This document shows, in pieces, positions 16,702-24,451 of a stretch of 64,000 bases of DNA. The position numbers were made by a program, and so were the translations under genes. Numbering within the stretch: the first letter of the stretch is position 1; each line of letters begins with the position of its first letter. The notes beneath the pieces are model-generated. The model saw only the letters and a program-made list of their open reading frames with translations. It did no database searches and was not told the origin of the DNA. Source of the stretch: DASSKA01 sp963839365 (GTDB lineage Bacteria > Actinomycetota > Actinomycetes > Propionibacteriales > Nocardioidaceae); assembly GCA_963839365.1 (NCBI GenBank), contig CAWIUT010000001.1, positions 1,426,001-1,490,000 of the forward strand. Direction: 5' to 3'.

Positions 16702-17016
16702 ATGGTCATGCTCACGCGACTCACGGGGGCGCGCTTCGCGCTGAACCCCGACCTGATCGAACGCGTCGACTGCACCCCGGACACCATCATCACCCTGGTC
16801 GACGGCACCAAGTACCTCGTCCGCGAGTCACTGGACGAGGTGGTCGCGGCCGTCCTGAGCCACCGCGCGCGAGTGCTCGCCGCCGCGGACGGCTTCGAGC
16901 GCGTCGACGAGGCGCAGGTACGACGGGGCCGGCTGGCCGCCGTACCCGCCCCGCAGCCGCCCACCGCGGCGCCCACTGACGGCCCGGTGCTGCCGATGAA
17001 CCCGAGGCAGGGCTGA
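16702..17016 (+). CDS. flbD: FlbD/SwrD-family flagellar protein
   Basis: A small cytoplasmic protein of the FlbD family, found just before motA in many Gram-positives, where SwrD is linked to stator power. The 104 residues contain the conserved core at about 1-60: MLTRLTGARFALNPDLIERV, then PDTIITLVDGTKYLVRESLD. The remainder is a Pro/Ala-rich tail not needed for the family. Its stop overlaps the motA ATG. It heads a sigma-28 controlled motor operon. Biochemical role unknown. Confidence 0.9.
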   Translation: MVMLTRLTGARFALNPDLIERVDCTPDTIITLVDGTKYLVRESLDEVVAAVLSHRARVLAAADGFERVDEAQVRRGRLAAVPAPQPPTAAPTDGPVLPMNPRQG

Positions 17017-17789
17017 TGGACCGCGCCACCCAGCTCGGCATCGGGCTCGGCCTGGCCGTGATCATCGGCGCCAACGTGATGGAGGGGGGCCACCCCACCT
17101 CGCTGCTGATCGTGCCGGCCATGGTCCTGGTGCTCGGCGGCACCACCTGCGCCGCGGTCGCCGGCGGCACCATGGCCGACGCGAAGAACGCGGTGCGGTC
17201 CTTGAAACGGGCGCTCACCTGGCGCCCGGTGTCCCCGGCCGAGCTGGTGCCCGTCGTCGTCACACTGGCCGACAAGGCGCGCCGCGAAGGGTTGCTGACC
17301 CTGGAGGACACCGCCGGCGAGGTCGGCGACGAGTTCCTCAGCCGGGCGGTCGCGCTCGCCGTCGACGGCACCGACCCCGAGGAGCTGCGGGAGATCCTCG
17401 AAGCCGAGCTCTACGCCAAGAAGGCTGCCGACAAGCAGGCCGCCAAGTTCTTCAACGACATGGGCGGCTACGCGCCCACGATCGGCATCATTGGCACGGT
17501 CATGGGCCTGGTGCACGTGTTGGAGAACCTGTCCCAGCCGGACCTGCTCGGCCACCTGATCGCAGGCGCCTTCGTGGCCACCCTCTGGGGCGTGATGACC
17601 GCGAACCTGGTCTGGCTCCCGATCGGGAACCGGCTCAGCCGGCTCAGCGAGCTGGAGGCAGCGCGGATGGAGCTGGTCATCGAGGGCGTTCTCGCGGTGC
17701 AGGCCGGCGCGAACCCACGCGTGGTCGCCCAGCGGCTGCGCTCCCTGCTTCCGGAGAACGAGCGGGCGCCCGAGGCGCAGGCGGCCTGA
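17016..17789 (+). CDS. motA: Flagellar motor stator protein MotA
   Basis: MotA is the proton-channel stator subunit that pushes on FliG. The 257-residue protein shows four membrane segments (about 5-18, 28-50, 150-170, 180-205) and a cytoplasmic loop with KARREGLLTLED, whose charged residues are those that meet FliG. The conserved proline segment GYAPTIGIIGTVMGL is present. The ATG overlaps the flbD TGA and the stop overlaps the motB ATG. Confidence 0.96.
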   Translation: MDRATQLGIGLGLAVIIGANVMEGGHPTSLLIVPAMVLVLGGTTCAAVAGGTMADAKNAVRSLKRALTWRPVSPAELVPVVVTLADKARREGLLTLEDTAGEVGDEFLSRAVALAVDGTDPEELREILEAELYAKKAADKQAAKFFNDMGGYAPTIGIIGTVMGLVHVLENLSQPDLLGHLIAGAFVATLWGVMTANLVWLPIGNRLSRLSELEAARMELVIEGVLAVQAGANPRVVAQRLRSLLPENERAPEAQAA

Positions 17790-18679
17790 TGCCCAGGAGG
17801 AACCGTCGGCAGGAGGCCGAGGAGCCGCACGCCAGCAACGAACGCTGGCTGATCACCTACGCCGACATGATCACGCTGCTGATGGTGCTGTTCATCGTGC
17901 TGTTCGCCATCAGCCAGGTCGACCAGAAGCGCTTCGACATGCTCAAGGCAGGGATGGCCACCGCCTTCGGGGAGACACCGTCGCCGTTCCAGGGGTCGCA
18001 CCAGGTGATGCCGGACGCCGGTGACCCGTTCACGCCGATCCAGCCACCGTCCGCGCAGAGCGCCGCCCCGCAGCAGGTGCAGCTGAGCCAGCCCGGCAGC
18101 GCAGCGGACGCCGCACAGCACAGCACCGCGATGGCCCAGGCCCAGCAGGAGGTGCAGAACCTCAGCCGGCTGCGCCGTCAGCTCACCCGCAAGCTCGCGG
18201 CGGCGGGGTTCCGGGACGACGTGACCATGCGCATCGACGAGAGCGGGCTGCGGATCAGCCTCGTCTCCCGCCACATCGTCTTCGACGCGAACCTGGCTGT
18301 GCTGACCCCGCGGGGCGCCCGGGTGCTCGACGTGCTCGCCCCCGTGCTGCGCAGGCTGCCGAACCAGATCGAGATCGACGGGCACACCAACCAGGTCAAG
18401 GTGAAACCGAAGTACTACTCGACCGACTGGGACCTGTCCGCCGCCCGGGCGGTCACCGTGCTGCGCTACCTGAACGAGAAGGGCCACGTGCCCGGCGAGC
18501 GGCTCGACGCCGTCGCCTACGGCCACGAACGACCGCTGATCGACCCCTCCAAGCCTGACGCGCGGGAGCTGAACAAGCGGGTCGACATCGTGGTGCTGTC
18601 CGGGGCGTCCGAGGACACGCGAAAGCTGTTCGCCGAAGTCATGGGCGGCAACCGACCCGAAGGGAGGCGCACCAGGTGA
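17789..18679 (+). CDS. motB: Flagellar motor stator protein MotB
   Basis: MotB anchors the stator to peptidoglycan. After a basic N-terminus comes WLITYADMITLLMVLFIVLF with the proton-carrying Asp at residue 26. A Gln/Pro-rich linker follows, then an OmpA-type domain (about 160-285) with FDANLAVLTPRGARVL, IEIDGHTNQV and TDWDLSAARAVTVLRYL. Type MotB (proton) rather than PomB (sodium) is inferred. The 296-residue length is normal. fliL starts inside the stop codon overlap. Confidence 0.96.
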   Translation: MPRRNRRQEAEEPHASNERWLITYADMITLLMVLFIVLFAISQVDQKRFDMLKAGMATAFGETPSPFQGSHQVMPDAGDPFTPIQPPSAQSAAPQQVQLSQPGSAADAAQHSTAMAQAQQEVQNLSRLRRQLTRKLAAAGFRDDVTMRIDESGLRISLVSRHIVFDANLAVLTPRGARVLDVLAPVLRRLPNQIEIDGHTNQVKVKPKYYSTDWDLSAARAVTVLRYLNEKGHVPGERLDAVAYGHERPLIDPSKPDARELNKRVDIVVLSGASEDTRKLFAEVMGGNRPEGRRTR

Positions 18680-19113
18680 GCGTCGTCGACATCGCGGCAC
18701 CCGAGACCGAGGGGGCCGAGGAGAAGAAGGGGCGCAAGAAGCTGGTGCTGGTCGTGCTGCTCGTGATCGCGGTGGCGGCCGCGGCCGGCTGGTGGTTCGT
18801 CCTCAAGCCGGCCGCGCCGTCCCGCCCCCAACCGGGCGCGGTGCTCAAGCTCGACCCCATCCAGGTGAACCTCGCCGACGCGCACTACCTGCGCATCGGC
18901 CTGGCCCTGCAGGCCGCGAAGGGGGCGCCCACCGACCTCGACGGCAGCAAGGCGCTGGACGCGGCGATCGAGCTGTTCAGCGGGCAGCAGCAGGACAAGC
19001 TGTCCCGGACCGCCTACCGCGACCACCTCAAGGCGATGCTGGTCCACCGGCTCGACAAGCTGTACGACGGGGAGGTGATCGGGGTCTACTTCACCGACTT
19101 CGTCACGCAGTAG
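18676..19113 (+). CDS. fliL: Flagellar basal-body protein FliL
   Basis: FliL is a single-pass inner-membrane protein that supports the stator. The 145-residue product starts at GTG 18676 (GTGA overlap with motB), has a Lys-rich cytoplasmic N-terminus, a membrane segment at about 17-38, and a periplasmic domain with LKLDPIQVNLADAHYLRIGL and the C-terminal IGVYFTDFVTQ, close to the typical FliL end. It closes the stator operon; a new promoter follows before fliM. Confidence 0.92.
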   Translation: MSVVDIAAPETEGAEEKKGRKKLVLVVLLVIAVAAAAGWWFVLKPAAPSRPQPGAVLKLDPIQVNLADAHYLRIGLALQAAKGAPTDLDGSKALDAAIELFSGQQQDKLSRTAYRDHLKAMLVHRLDKLYDGEVIGVYFTDFVTQ

Positions 19114-19152
19114 CGCTCGCTCGATCGCCGTCCAACCACCTGGGTCGTTCTG

Positions 19153-19178
19153 CTCAGGTGGTGAGGCCGCACGCCGAT
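19153..19178 (+). promoter_or_regulatory. Sigma-28 type promoter for fliM onward
   Basis: CTCAGGTGGTG is followed by GCCGATATC with GCCGAT at 19173-19178 and the standard 16 nt after CTCA. Only 10 nt separate the -10 from GTG 19189, so the fliM transcript would have almost no leader. Confidence 0.8.
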
Positions 19179-19188
19179 ATCTCTGGGC

Positions 19189-20148
19189 GTGACGGTCTCC
19201 CCACGCGCGCCCCGCCCCCGGGTGGTGAGCCCACCCTCGCGGGAGCGGCGGCGCGGCCGCGGCGTCGTCACGCCGTACGACTTCCGTCATCCGGTCAAGC
19301 TGTCCCGGGAGAACTCCCGGCAGCTGCAGATCGCCTTCGAGACGTTCGCCCGGCAGGCGTCGATCGTGATGACCTCGGCCCTGCGCACGGTCTGCCAGGT
19401 CGACCAGGTGTCGGTGGAGCAGCAGACCTACATCGAGTACGTCGAGTCGCTGCCCGACACCACGCACATGACCGTGTTCTCGATGGAACCGGTGCAGCAG
19501 TCGGCGGTGCTGGAGATGCCGCTGACCGTGGCCATGCGCTGCCTGGACCACCTGCTGGGCGGCCTGGGAACCGCCGACCAGCCGGACCGGCCGCTGAGCG
19601 ACCTGGAGGGTGCGGTGGTCGCCGGCCTCTACGAACGCCTGGTCGCCGAGGTCCGGTACGCGTTCTCCTCGCTCGTGGTGCTCGAGCCGAAGGTGCTTGA
19701 GGTGGAGTACAGCCCACAGCTCGCCCAGGTCGCCAACGCCTCCGACGCCATGGTCGTGGCCCGGTTCACCCTGCGGGAGGGCGAGACCGAGGATCCGATG
19801 ACGATCTGCATGTCCTTCCCCGGGGTGCTGCCGTTCCTGACCTCCGCAGGCTCCGGTGGACCGGCCAGTGAGCGGGAGCGCCGGGCGCGCCAGGAGGCGT
19901 CGGCTCGGCTGGCGCAGAGCTTCCAGGGGGTCCCGGTCGAGGTGGCGGTGCGGCTGCGCGGCACCGTCGCGGACCCCCTGGAGCTGTCCCGGCTCCGGCC
20001 GGGTGACGTCGTACGCCTCACCCACCCCGCGCAGGCACCTCTCGATGTCACCGCCGCCGACGTCGTGTTCGCCCATGCCACCCCCGGAAGCCAGGGCAGG
20101 CGCCTGGCCGCCCTCGTCGTGGCCCCACCCACCCAGGAGAGCCGATGA
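19189..20148 (+). CDS. fliM: Flagellar motor switch protein FliM
   Basis: FliM links FliG and FliN in the C ring. The middle domain is recognisable (YDFRHPVKLSRENSRQLQIA; LEMPLTVAMRCLDHLLGG) and a SpoA domain forms the end (VPVEVAVRLRGTVADPLELS). The usual N-terminal CheY-binding motif of the EIDALL type is missing. In its place are about 25 Arg/Pro-rich residues. GTG 19189 lies 10 nt after the promoter -10, so the mRNA may be leaderless; GTG 19222 or 19225 are alternatives without a ribosome site. fliN overlaps by 4 bp. Confidence 0.92.
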   Translation: MTVSPRAPRPRVVSPPSRERRRGRGVVTPYDFRHPVKLSRENSRQLQIAFETFARQASIVMTSALRTVCQVDQVSVEQQTYIEYVESLPDTTHMTVFSMEPVQQSAVLEMPLTVAMRCLDHLLGGLGTADQPDRPLSDLEGAVVAGLYERLVAEVRYAFSSLVVLEPKVLEVEYSPQLAQVANASDAMVVARFTLREGETEDPMTICMSFPGVLPFLTSAGSGGPASERERRARQEASARLAQSFQGVPVEVAVRLRGTVADPLELSRLRPGDVVRLTHPAQAPLDVTAADVVFAHATPGSQGRRLAALVVAPPTQESR

Positions 20149-20882
20149 CCTCTTCCTCGACCACCCTCCCGACCATCGACGTGGACCAGCTCACCCTGGC
20201 CGCCGAGGCGGTGGCCCCGCTGCTGCCCAGCGGTGAGCCGGCCTCCCCGGGCGTCCCGGTGCCCACCAGCGAGGTGGACGCGGGGGACTGGGCCGCGGCC
20301 GCGGTCGCCACCTCCTCGCGGCAGCCGGGCTCGGTGGTCGGGGTGCTGGTGAAGGCCGAGATCGCCGAGGCGCTCGCCGGGGCTCCCTCCGGCGCCCTGG
20401 AGGTGGGAGCCGCGTTGCAGCCGGCACTGGACGCGGCCGCGGCCGCGCTCGGCATGCAGGTGACCGCCGCGCAGACCCTCGCCGGCGAGGAGATGGCCGC
20501 CGCGTTCACCGCTGCGACCCACGCCGTCCCGATGCTGGTCGGCGGCGTCCCCGACGCGGTGCTCTTCGCGGTCGCCGACGCCGCGCCGGCCACCACCGTC
20601 GCCCAGCAGGGGCCCGACCCCCACCGGCCCCCGGTGCACGGGGTGGAGCTGCTGCACGGGGTCTCGATGGAGGTCACCGTCGAGCTGGGGCGCACCCGGC
20701 TGTCGGTGCGCGAGCTCCTCGCCCTCTCGCCGGGTGACGTGCTGGAGCTGGACCGGGCAGCCGGCAGCCCGGCCGACCTGCTGGTCAACGGCCGGCTGAT
20801 CGCGCGAGGCGAGGTGGTCGTGGTGGACGAGAACTTCGCGCTGCGGGTGACCGAGATCGTGCCCGCACCGGCGGTCGGCTGA
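20145..20882 (+). CDS. fliN: Flagellar motor switch protein FliN (long, FliY-like form)
   Basis: The C-terminal 80 residues are a FliN/SpoA domain (GVSMEVTVELGRTRLSVREL, LSPGDVLELDRAAGSPADLL, VNGRLIARGEVVVVDENFAL). The protein is 245 residues, much longer than enteric FliN, with an N-terminal region (about 40-150) rich in Ala and Gly whose AAAALGMQVTAAQTLAGEEM part recalls the extra domain of FliY. A phosphatase motif of the CheC kind is not obvious. Its ATG overlaps the fliM stop by 4 bp. Confidence 0.92.
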   Translation: MTSSSTTLPTIDVDQLTLAAEAVAPLLPSGEPASPGVPVPTSEVDAGDWAAAAVATSSRQPGSVVGVLVKAEIAEALAGAPSGALEVGAALQPALDAAAAALGMQVTAAQTLAGEEMAAAFTAATHAVPMLVGGVPDAVLFAVADAAPATTVAQQGPDPHRPPVHGVELLHGVSMEVTVELGRTRLSVRELLALSPGDVLELDRAAGSPADLLVNGRLIARGEVVVVDENFALRVTEIVPAPAVG

Positions 20883-20885
20883 TCC

Positions 20886-21305
20886 GTGCTGGGTCTGCTG
20901 CTGAGGGTGGTGCTCTCGCTCGTCGTCGTGCTGGGCATCATCTGGTTCTTCGCGCGGGGCGGCAGGCGGTGGGGCGGCAGCTCCCGGCTGGTCCGGCTGG
21001 CCGGCCGGCAGACACTGAGCCGAACCGCCTCGCTTGCCGTGGTGCAGGTCGCCGACCGGGTGCTCGTGCTCGGAGTCAGCGACTCAGGGGTACGGCTGCT
21101 CACCGAGCTCGATCCCCACCAGGTGACCGCGCCGGTCGAGGGCACCGAACCGCAGCAGGGCGACCGGCCCGGCTCCGCGCGTACGGCGCTGCCGGCAGCT
21201 GTGCCGGGATCGGCGCTGACCGGTTCGCTTCTTTCCGGCTCCATGCTTTCCGGGCAGACCTGGAAGCAGGCCTGGGCCGCGGCGACCGGCCGGCGCGATG
21301 AGTGA
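20886..21305 (+). CDS. fliO: Flagellar export assembly protein FliO
   Basis: FliO is a small bitopic protein that helps assemble the FliP ring. The 139-residue product has one membrane segment (about 3-23, LLLRVVLSLVVVLGIIWFFA), the following RGGRRWGG basic stretch and a short conserved part (RLVRLAGRQTLSRTASLAVV, VLVLGVSDSGVRLL). GTG 20886 lies 3 bp after fliN. The 3' end overlaps fliP by 8 bp. FliO is poorly conserved and order (fliN-fliO-fliP) supports the call. Confidence 0.85.
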   Translation: MLGLLLRVVLSLVVVLGIIWFFARGGRRWGGSSRLVRLAGRQTLSRTASLAVVQVADRVLVLGVSDSGVRLLTELDPHQVTAPVEGTEPQQGDRPGSARTALPAAVPGSALTGSLLSGSMLSGQTWKQAWAAATGRRDE

Positions 21306-22191
21306 ACGCGGTCGACGGCTGGTCGGGGCCCTCGCAGGCACAGCCACCGCGGTCGGGGCGCTGCTGCTCGCGGCGCCGCCCGCCTCCGCCGCCTCGCCGG
21401 CCGCGCAGCCCGCAGCGGTGGCGGTCCTCGACGCGCCGGCGCCGCTCGTGGCAGCCGCGGCTCCGGTGCAGCCGCAGGCCCCGGCAGGCCCTCACGGCCC
21501 GCACGGGCCCCGCGGGGCGGGCAGCACGAAGGTGACGGTCGATCTCGGCAACCTGACCAAGAAGCCGAGCACGCCGATCCTGGTGATGCTCGGGCTCACG
21601 CTGCTGACGCTGGCCCCCGCCATCCTGCTGACCTGCACCAGCTTCACCAAGATCCTCGTGGTGCTCGGGCTGACCCGCAACGCCCTCGGGCTGCAGCAGG
21701 TGCCGCCCAACCAGGTGCTCGCCGGCCTCGCGCTGTTCCTGAGCCTGTTCGTCATGAGCCCGGTGCTCTCCCAGATGAACCACGACGGGCTGCAGCCCTA
21801 CCTGCACGGCACCAAGACCCAGCAGCAGGCCTGGCACGACGGGATCGACCCGTTGCGCGGGTTCATGCTCAAGCAGACCGGCGACAAGGAGATCGGGCTG
21901 CTCACCGACGTGGCTCACCGGCCCGCACCGGCCAGGCCCTCCGACGTACCGATGAGCACGCTGGTGCCCGCGTTCATCCTGAGCGAGCTCAAGCAGGCTT
22001 TCATCATCGGCTTCATGGTGTTCATCCCGTTCCTGGTCATCGACATCGTGGTCAGCTCGGCGCTGATGTCGCTGGGCATGATGATGATGCCGCCGGTGAT
22101 GGTCTCCCTGCCGTTCAAGGTGCTGCTGTTCGTGATGGTCGACGGCTGGGGGCTGATCGTGCGCTCCCTCGTCCAGAGCTACACCGGATGA
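21298..22191 (+). CDS. fliP: Flagellar export gate protein FliP
   Basis: FliP is the main pore subunit of the export gate. The 297-residue protein has a cleavable-type signal (residues 1-32, ending ASAA), a Pro/Ala/His-rich spacer, then the conserved core: PAILLTCTSFTKILVVLGLT, ALGLQQVPPNQVLAGLALFL, and the C-terminal membrane region around ELKQAFIIGFMVFIPFLVID and MGMMMMPPVMVSLPFKVLLF-type sequence. The spacer of about 45 residues before the core is long for the family. Confidence 0.96.
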   Translation: MSERGRRLVGALAGTATAVGALLLAAPPASAASPAAQPAAVAVLDAPAPLVAAAAPVQPQAPAGPHGPHGPRGAGSTKVTVDLGNLTKKPSTPILVMLGLTLLTLAPAILLTCTSFTKILVVLGLTRNALGLQQVPPNQVLAGLALFLSLFVMSPVLSQMNHDGLQPYLHGTKTQQQAWHDGIDPLRGFMLKQTGDKEIGLLTDVAHRPAPARPSDVPMSTLVPAFILSELKQAFIIGFMVFIPFLVIDIVVSSALMSLGMMMMPPVMVSLPFKVLLFVMVDGWGLIVRSLVQSYTG

Positions 22192-22204
22192 AGGGCTCGG
22201 ACAG

Positions 22205-22474
22205 GTGACCGACAGCGACGTTCTCGGCATCGCCCTGGAGACCATGGTGGTCGCGCTCAAGCTGACCGCGCCGATCCTGCTGCCAGCGCTGGCGATCGGG
22301 TTCGTGATCTCGCTGATCCAGTCCATGACCCAGATCCAGGAGTTCACCTTGTCGTTCGTGCCGAAGCTGATCGGGGTCGGGATCAGCCTTCTGGTGTGCG
22401 GTGACTGGATGCTGCACACCCTGATCGCCTACACCGACGACCTGTTCGCCCGGCTGCCCGGCCTGCTGGGGTAG
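22205..22474 (+). CDS. fliQ: Flagellar export gate protein FliQ
   Basis: The 89-residue protein with two membrane helices matches FliQ, which packs around the FliP/FliR pore. Conserved parts are LKLTAPILLPALAIGFVISL, QSMTQIQEFTLSFVPKLIGV, and the second hydrophobic segment. GTG 22205 follows a GAAGGG-type site (GATGAAGGGCTCGGACAG). Standard length and position between fliP and fliR. Confidence 0.95.
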   Translation: MTDSDVLGIALETMVVALKLTAPILLPALAIGFVISLIQSMTQIQEFTLSFVPKLIGVGISLLVCGDWMLHTLIAYTDDLFARLPGLLG

Positions 22475-22476
22475 CC

Positions 22477-23235
22477 GTGACCCTGACCGTCTCCGGGGTC
22501 ACTCTGCTCACCTACCTGCTGGCCTCCATCCGGATCGTCGCCTGGCTGCTGGTGGTGCCGCCGTTCGCCACCCGGGCGGTCCCGGTGACCGCAAAGGTGC
22601 TGCTCGCCGCCGGCCTCGCGCTCGCCGTCGCGCCGCGCCCGGCGGCCGGCTCGCTGCCGACCGGTGTCCCGGAGCTCGTGGGCAGCGCCCTCAGCGAGGC
22701 CCTGGTCGGCGCAGGCATGGGCTTCGTGACCTTCCTGGTCTTCGCCGCCGTGCAGGCCGCCGGGGACCTGATCGACGTGTTCGGGGGGTTCAGCCTCGCG
22801 GCCGCCTTCGACCCGCTGTCGCTGCGGTCGAGCTCCATCAACGGCCGCCTGTTCTCGATGCTCGCGATGATGCTGCTGTTCGCCAGCGACGCGCACCTGC
22901 TGGTGATCGGCGGGCTGCTGCGGTCGTTCGGCACCATTCCGGTCGGCGCCCCGTGGCACCTGGACAGCCTGACCCACGTGGTCACCGTCGCGTTCAGCAT
23001 GTTCTTCACCACCGCGGTCCAGATCGCCCTGCCTCTGGTGGGGGTGCTGTTCGTCGCCGACCTCGGGCTGGCGCTGCTCACCAAGGTGGCGCCGCAGCTG
23101 AACGCCATCAACATCATGTTCCCGGCGAAGATCGGGCTCACCCTGCTGCTGGTGGGACTCTCGTTCGCCGTACTGCCCGACGCGCTCGGCCGGCTGCTGG
23201 AACGGCTGTCCGAGGCCCTGGCCGGGCTCGGGTGA
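22477..23235 (+). CDS. fliR: Flagellar export gate protein FliR
   Basis: FliR is a single-copy pore subunit. The 252-residue product is hydrophobic with about six membrane segments and family motifs: RIVAWLLVVPPFATRAVPVT near the start, GAGMGFVTFLVFAAVQAAGD, and QLNAINIMFPAKIGLTLLLV. GTG 22477 lies 2 bp after the fliQ stop. Length is normal and flhB follows 7 bp later. Confidence 0.95.
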   Translation: MTLTVSGVTLLTYLLASIRIVAWLLVVPPFATRAVPVTAKVLLAAGLALAVAPRPAAGSLPTGVPELVGSALSEALVGAGMGFVTFLVFAAVQAAGDLIDVFGGFSLAAAFDPLSLRSSSINGRLFSMLAMMLLFASDAHLLVIGGLLRSFGTIPVGAPWHLDSLTHVVTVAFSMFFTTAVQIALPLVGVLFVADLGLALLTKVAPQLNAINIMFPAKIGLTLLLVGLSFAVLPDALGRLLERLSEALAGLG

Positions 23236-23242
23236 GGTCGGG

Positions 23243-24391
23243 ATGACCGAGGAGCGCACCGAGAAGGCCACGCCGAAGAAGCTCAAGGACAGCCGCAAGG
23301 AGGGCCGGGTCGCTCGCACTCCGGAGCTCGGCGCCTGGGCCGCGCTGCTGATCGTGGCGACCGCGCTGCACTCGCTGGCCGTGCGGGGGCTCGGCTCGGT
23401 CCGTGCCCTGCTCACCGAGGTGCTCGGTCGCGTCGCCGACCCCGGCACCGGCGACGCGCTGGGGCTGCTGCACCAGGGCGGAGTGCTGGCCCTGGTGATG
23501 TCGGTGTGCGTCGGACTGGGCGTGGCCGTGGTCGCGGTGGCGGCCTCGGTCGCGCAGGGCGGCCTGTTCTTCGCCACCAAGGCGCTCAAGCCGCAGTGGT
23601 CGCGGCTGAACCCCCTCAAGGGAGCCAAGCGGCTCTTCGGCCCGCACACGCTGTGGGAGGGTGCGAAGATGCTCGCCAAGAGCGCGCTTGTCGGCGTCTT
23701 CGTGTGGCGGGCGGTGCACGACCTGCTCTCGGTGGTGGGCGGGCTGGTGCCGATCCCGGCCGCCGTGGACATCGCGACCAGCTCGGCGCTCGGGCTGCTG
23801 CGCGACGTCGCCGTCGCAGGTCTGCTCGCCGCGGCCGCGGACTACGCCGTCCAACGCCGGCGGATCGGCAAGCAGGTCAAGATGACCAAGAAGGAGGTCC
23901 GTGACGAGCACCGGCAGACCGAGGGCGACCCGCACCTGCGCAGCGCGCTGCGGGGCCGGATGCAGGCGGCGGCCCGGAGCCGGATGATGGCCGCCGTGCC
24001 CACCGCGGACGTGGTGGTCACCAACCCGACCCACGTCGCGGTGGCGTTGCACTACGAGCCGGACCGGGGCACCCCGCGGGTGGTGGCGAAGGGAGCCGGC
24101 GCGGTCGCTGCCCGGATCCGGGAGGCGGCCGAGCAGCACCGGGTGGCGATGGTCGAGGACGTGCCGCTTGCCCGGGCGCTGCACGCGAGCTGCGAGGTGG
24201 GCCAGGTGATCCCGCCGGAGCTGTACCAGGCGGTCGCCCAGGTGCTCGCCTACGTCTACGGCCGGCGGGCGCAGGGCACGGCGGCCGGCCGGCATCGCAG
24301 CCCCCGCGTGAGCCGGTCGCTGCCGTCGGTCCCGCGCGGGCGACGGCCGCATGCGCGGAACCCCTCAGGTGGCCGCCCCACGGGTCGATAG
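23243..24391 (+). CDS. flhB: Flagellar export switch protein FlhB
   Basis: FlhB controls the change from hook to filament export. The N-terminus has the family start (EERTEKATPKKLKDSRKEGR), four membrane helices follow, then the cytoplasmic domain with KMTKKEVRDEHRQTEGDP. The self-cleavage motif NPTH is at residues 261-264 and intact. The tail after about residue 345 is Arg/Pro-rich and variable. The last 28 bp contain a sigma-28 type promoter for flhA, so that tail may be shaped by DNA function. Confidence 0.96.
   Translation: MTEERTEKATPKKLKDSRKEGRVARTPELGAWAALLIVATALHSLAVRGLGSVRALLTEVLGRVADPGTGDALGLLHQGGVLALVMSVCVGLGVAVVAVAASVAQGGLFFATKALKPQWSRLNPLKGAKRLFGPHTLWEGAKMLAKSALVGVFVWRAVHDLLSVVGGLVPIPAAVDIATSSALGLLRDVAVAGLLAAAADYAVQRRRIGKQVKMTKKEVRDEHRQTEGDPHLRSALRGRMQAAARSRMMAAVPTADVVVTNPTHVAVALHYEPDRGTPRVVAKGAGAVAARIREAAEQHRVAMVEDVPLARALHASCEVGQVIPPELYQAVAQVLAYVYGRRAQGTAAGRHRSPRVSRSLPSVPRGRRPHARNPSGGRPTGR
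24364..24389 (+). promoter_or_regulatory. Sigma-28 type promoter for flhA, inside the flhB 3' end
   Basis: CTCAGGTGGCC is followed, 16 nt after CTCA, by GTCGATAGG (24384 on), a one-base variant of GCCGAT. The first nine bases equal those of the fliM promoter. The flhA start lies 62-71 bp downstream. Confidence 0.65.
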
Positions 24392-24451
24392 GAACACTGC
24401 CAGGACGGCGGCCACGACACCACGGACGGTGTTCATCGAAGTGACCGGAAG

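Noticed and set aside
24340..24358. A 19-base identity (GCGACGGCCGCATGCGCGG) shared with 63239-63257
   Set aside because: Both copies lie in very GC-rich sequence with no further similarity around them; a match of this length is plausible by chance in 64 kb of such DNA. Not reported as a repeat or attachment site.
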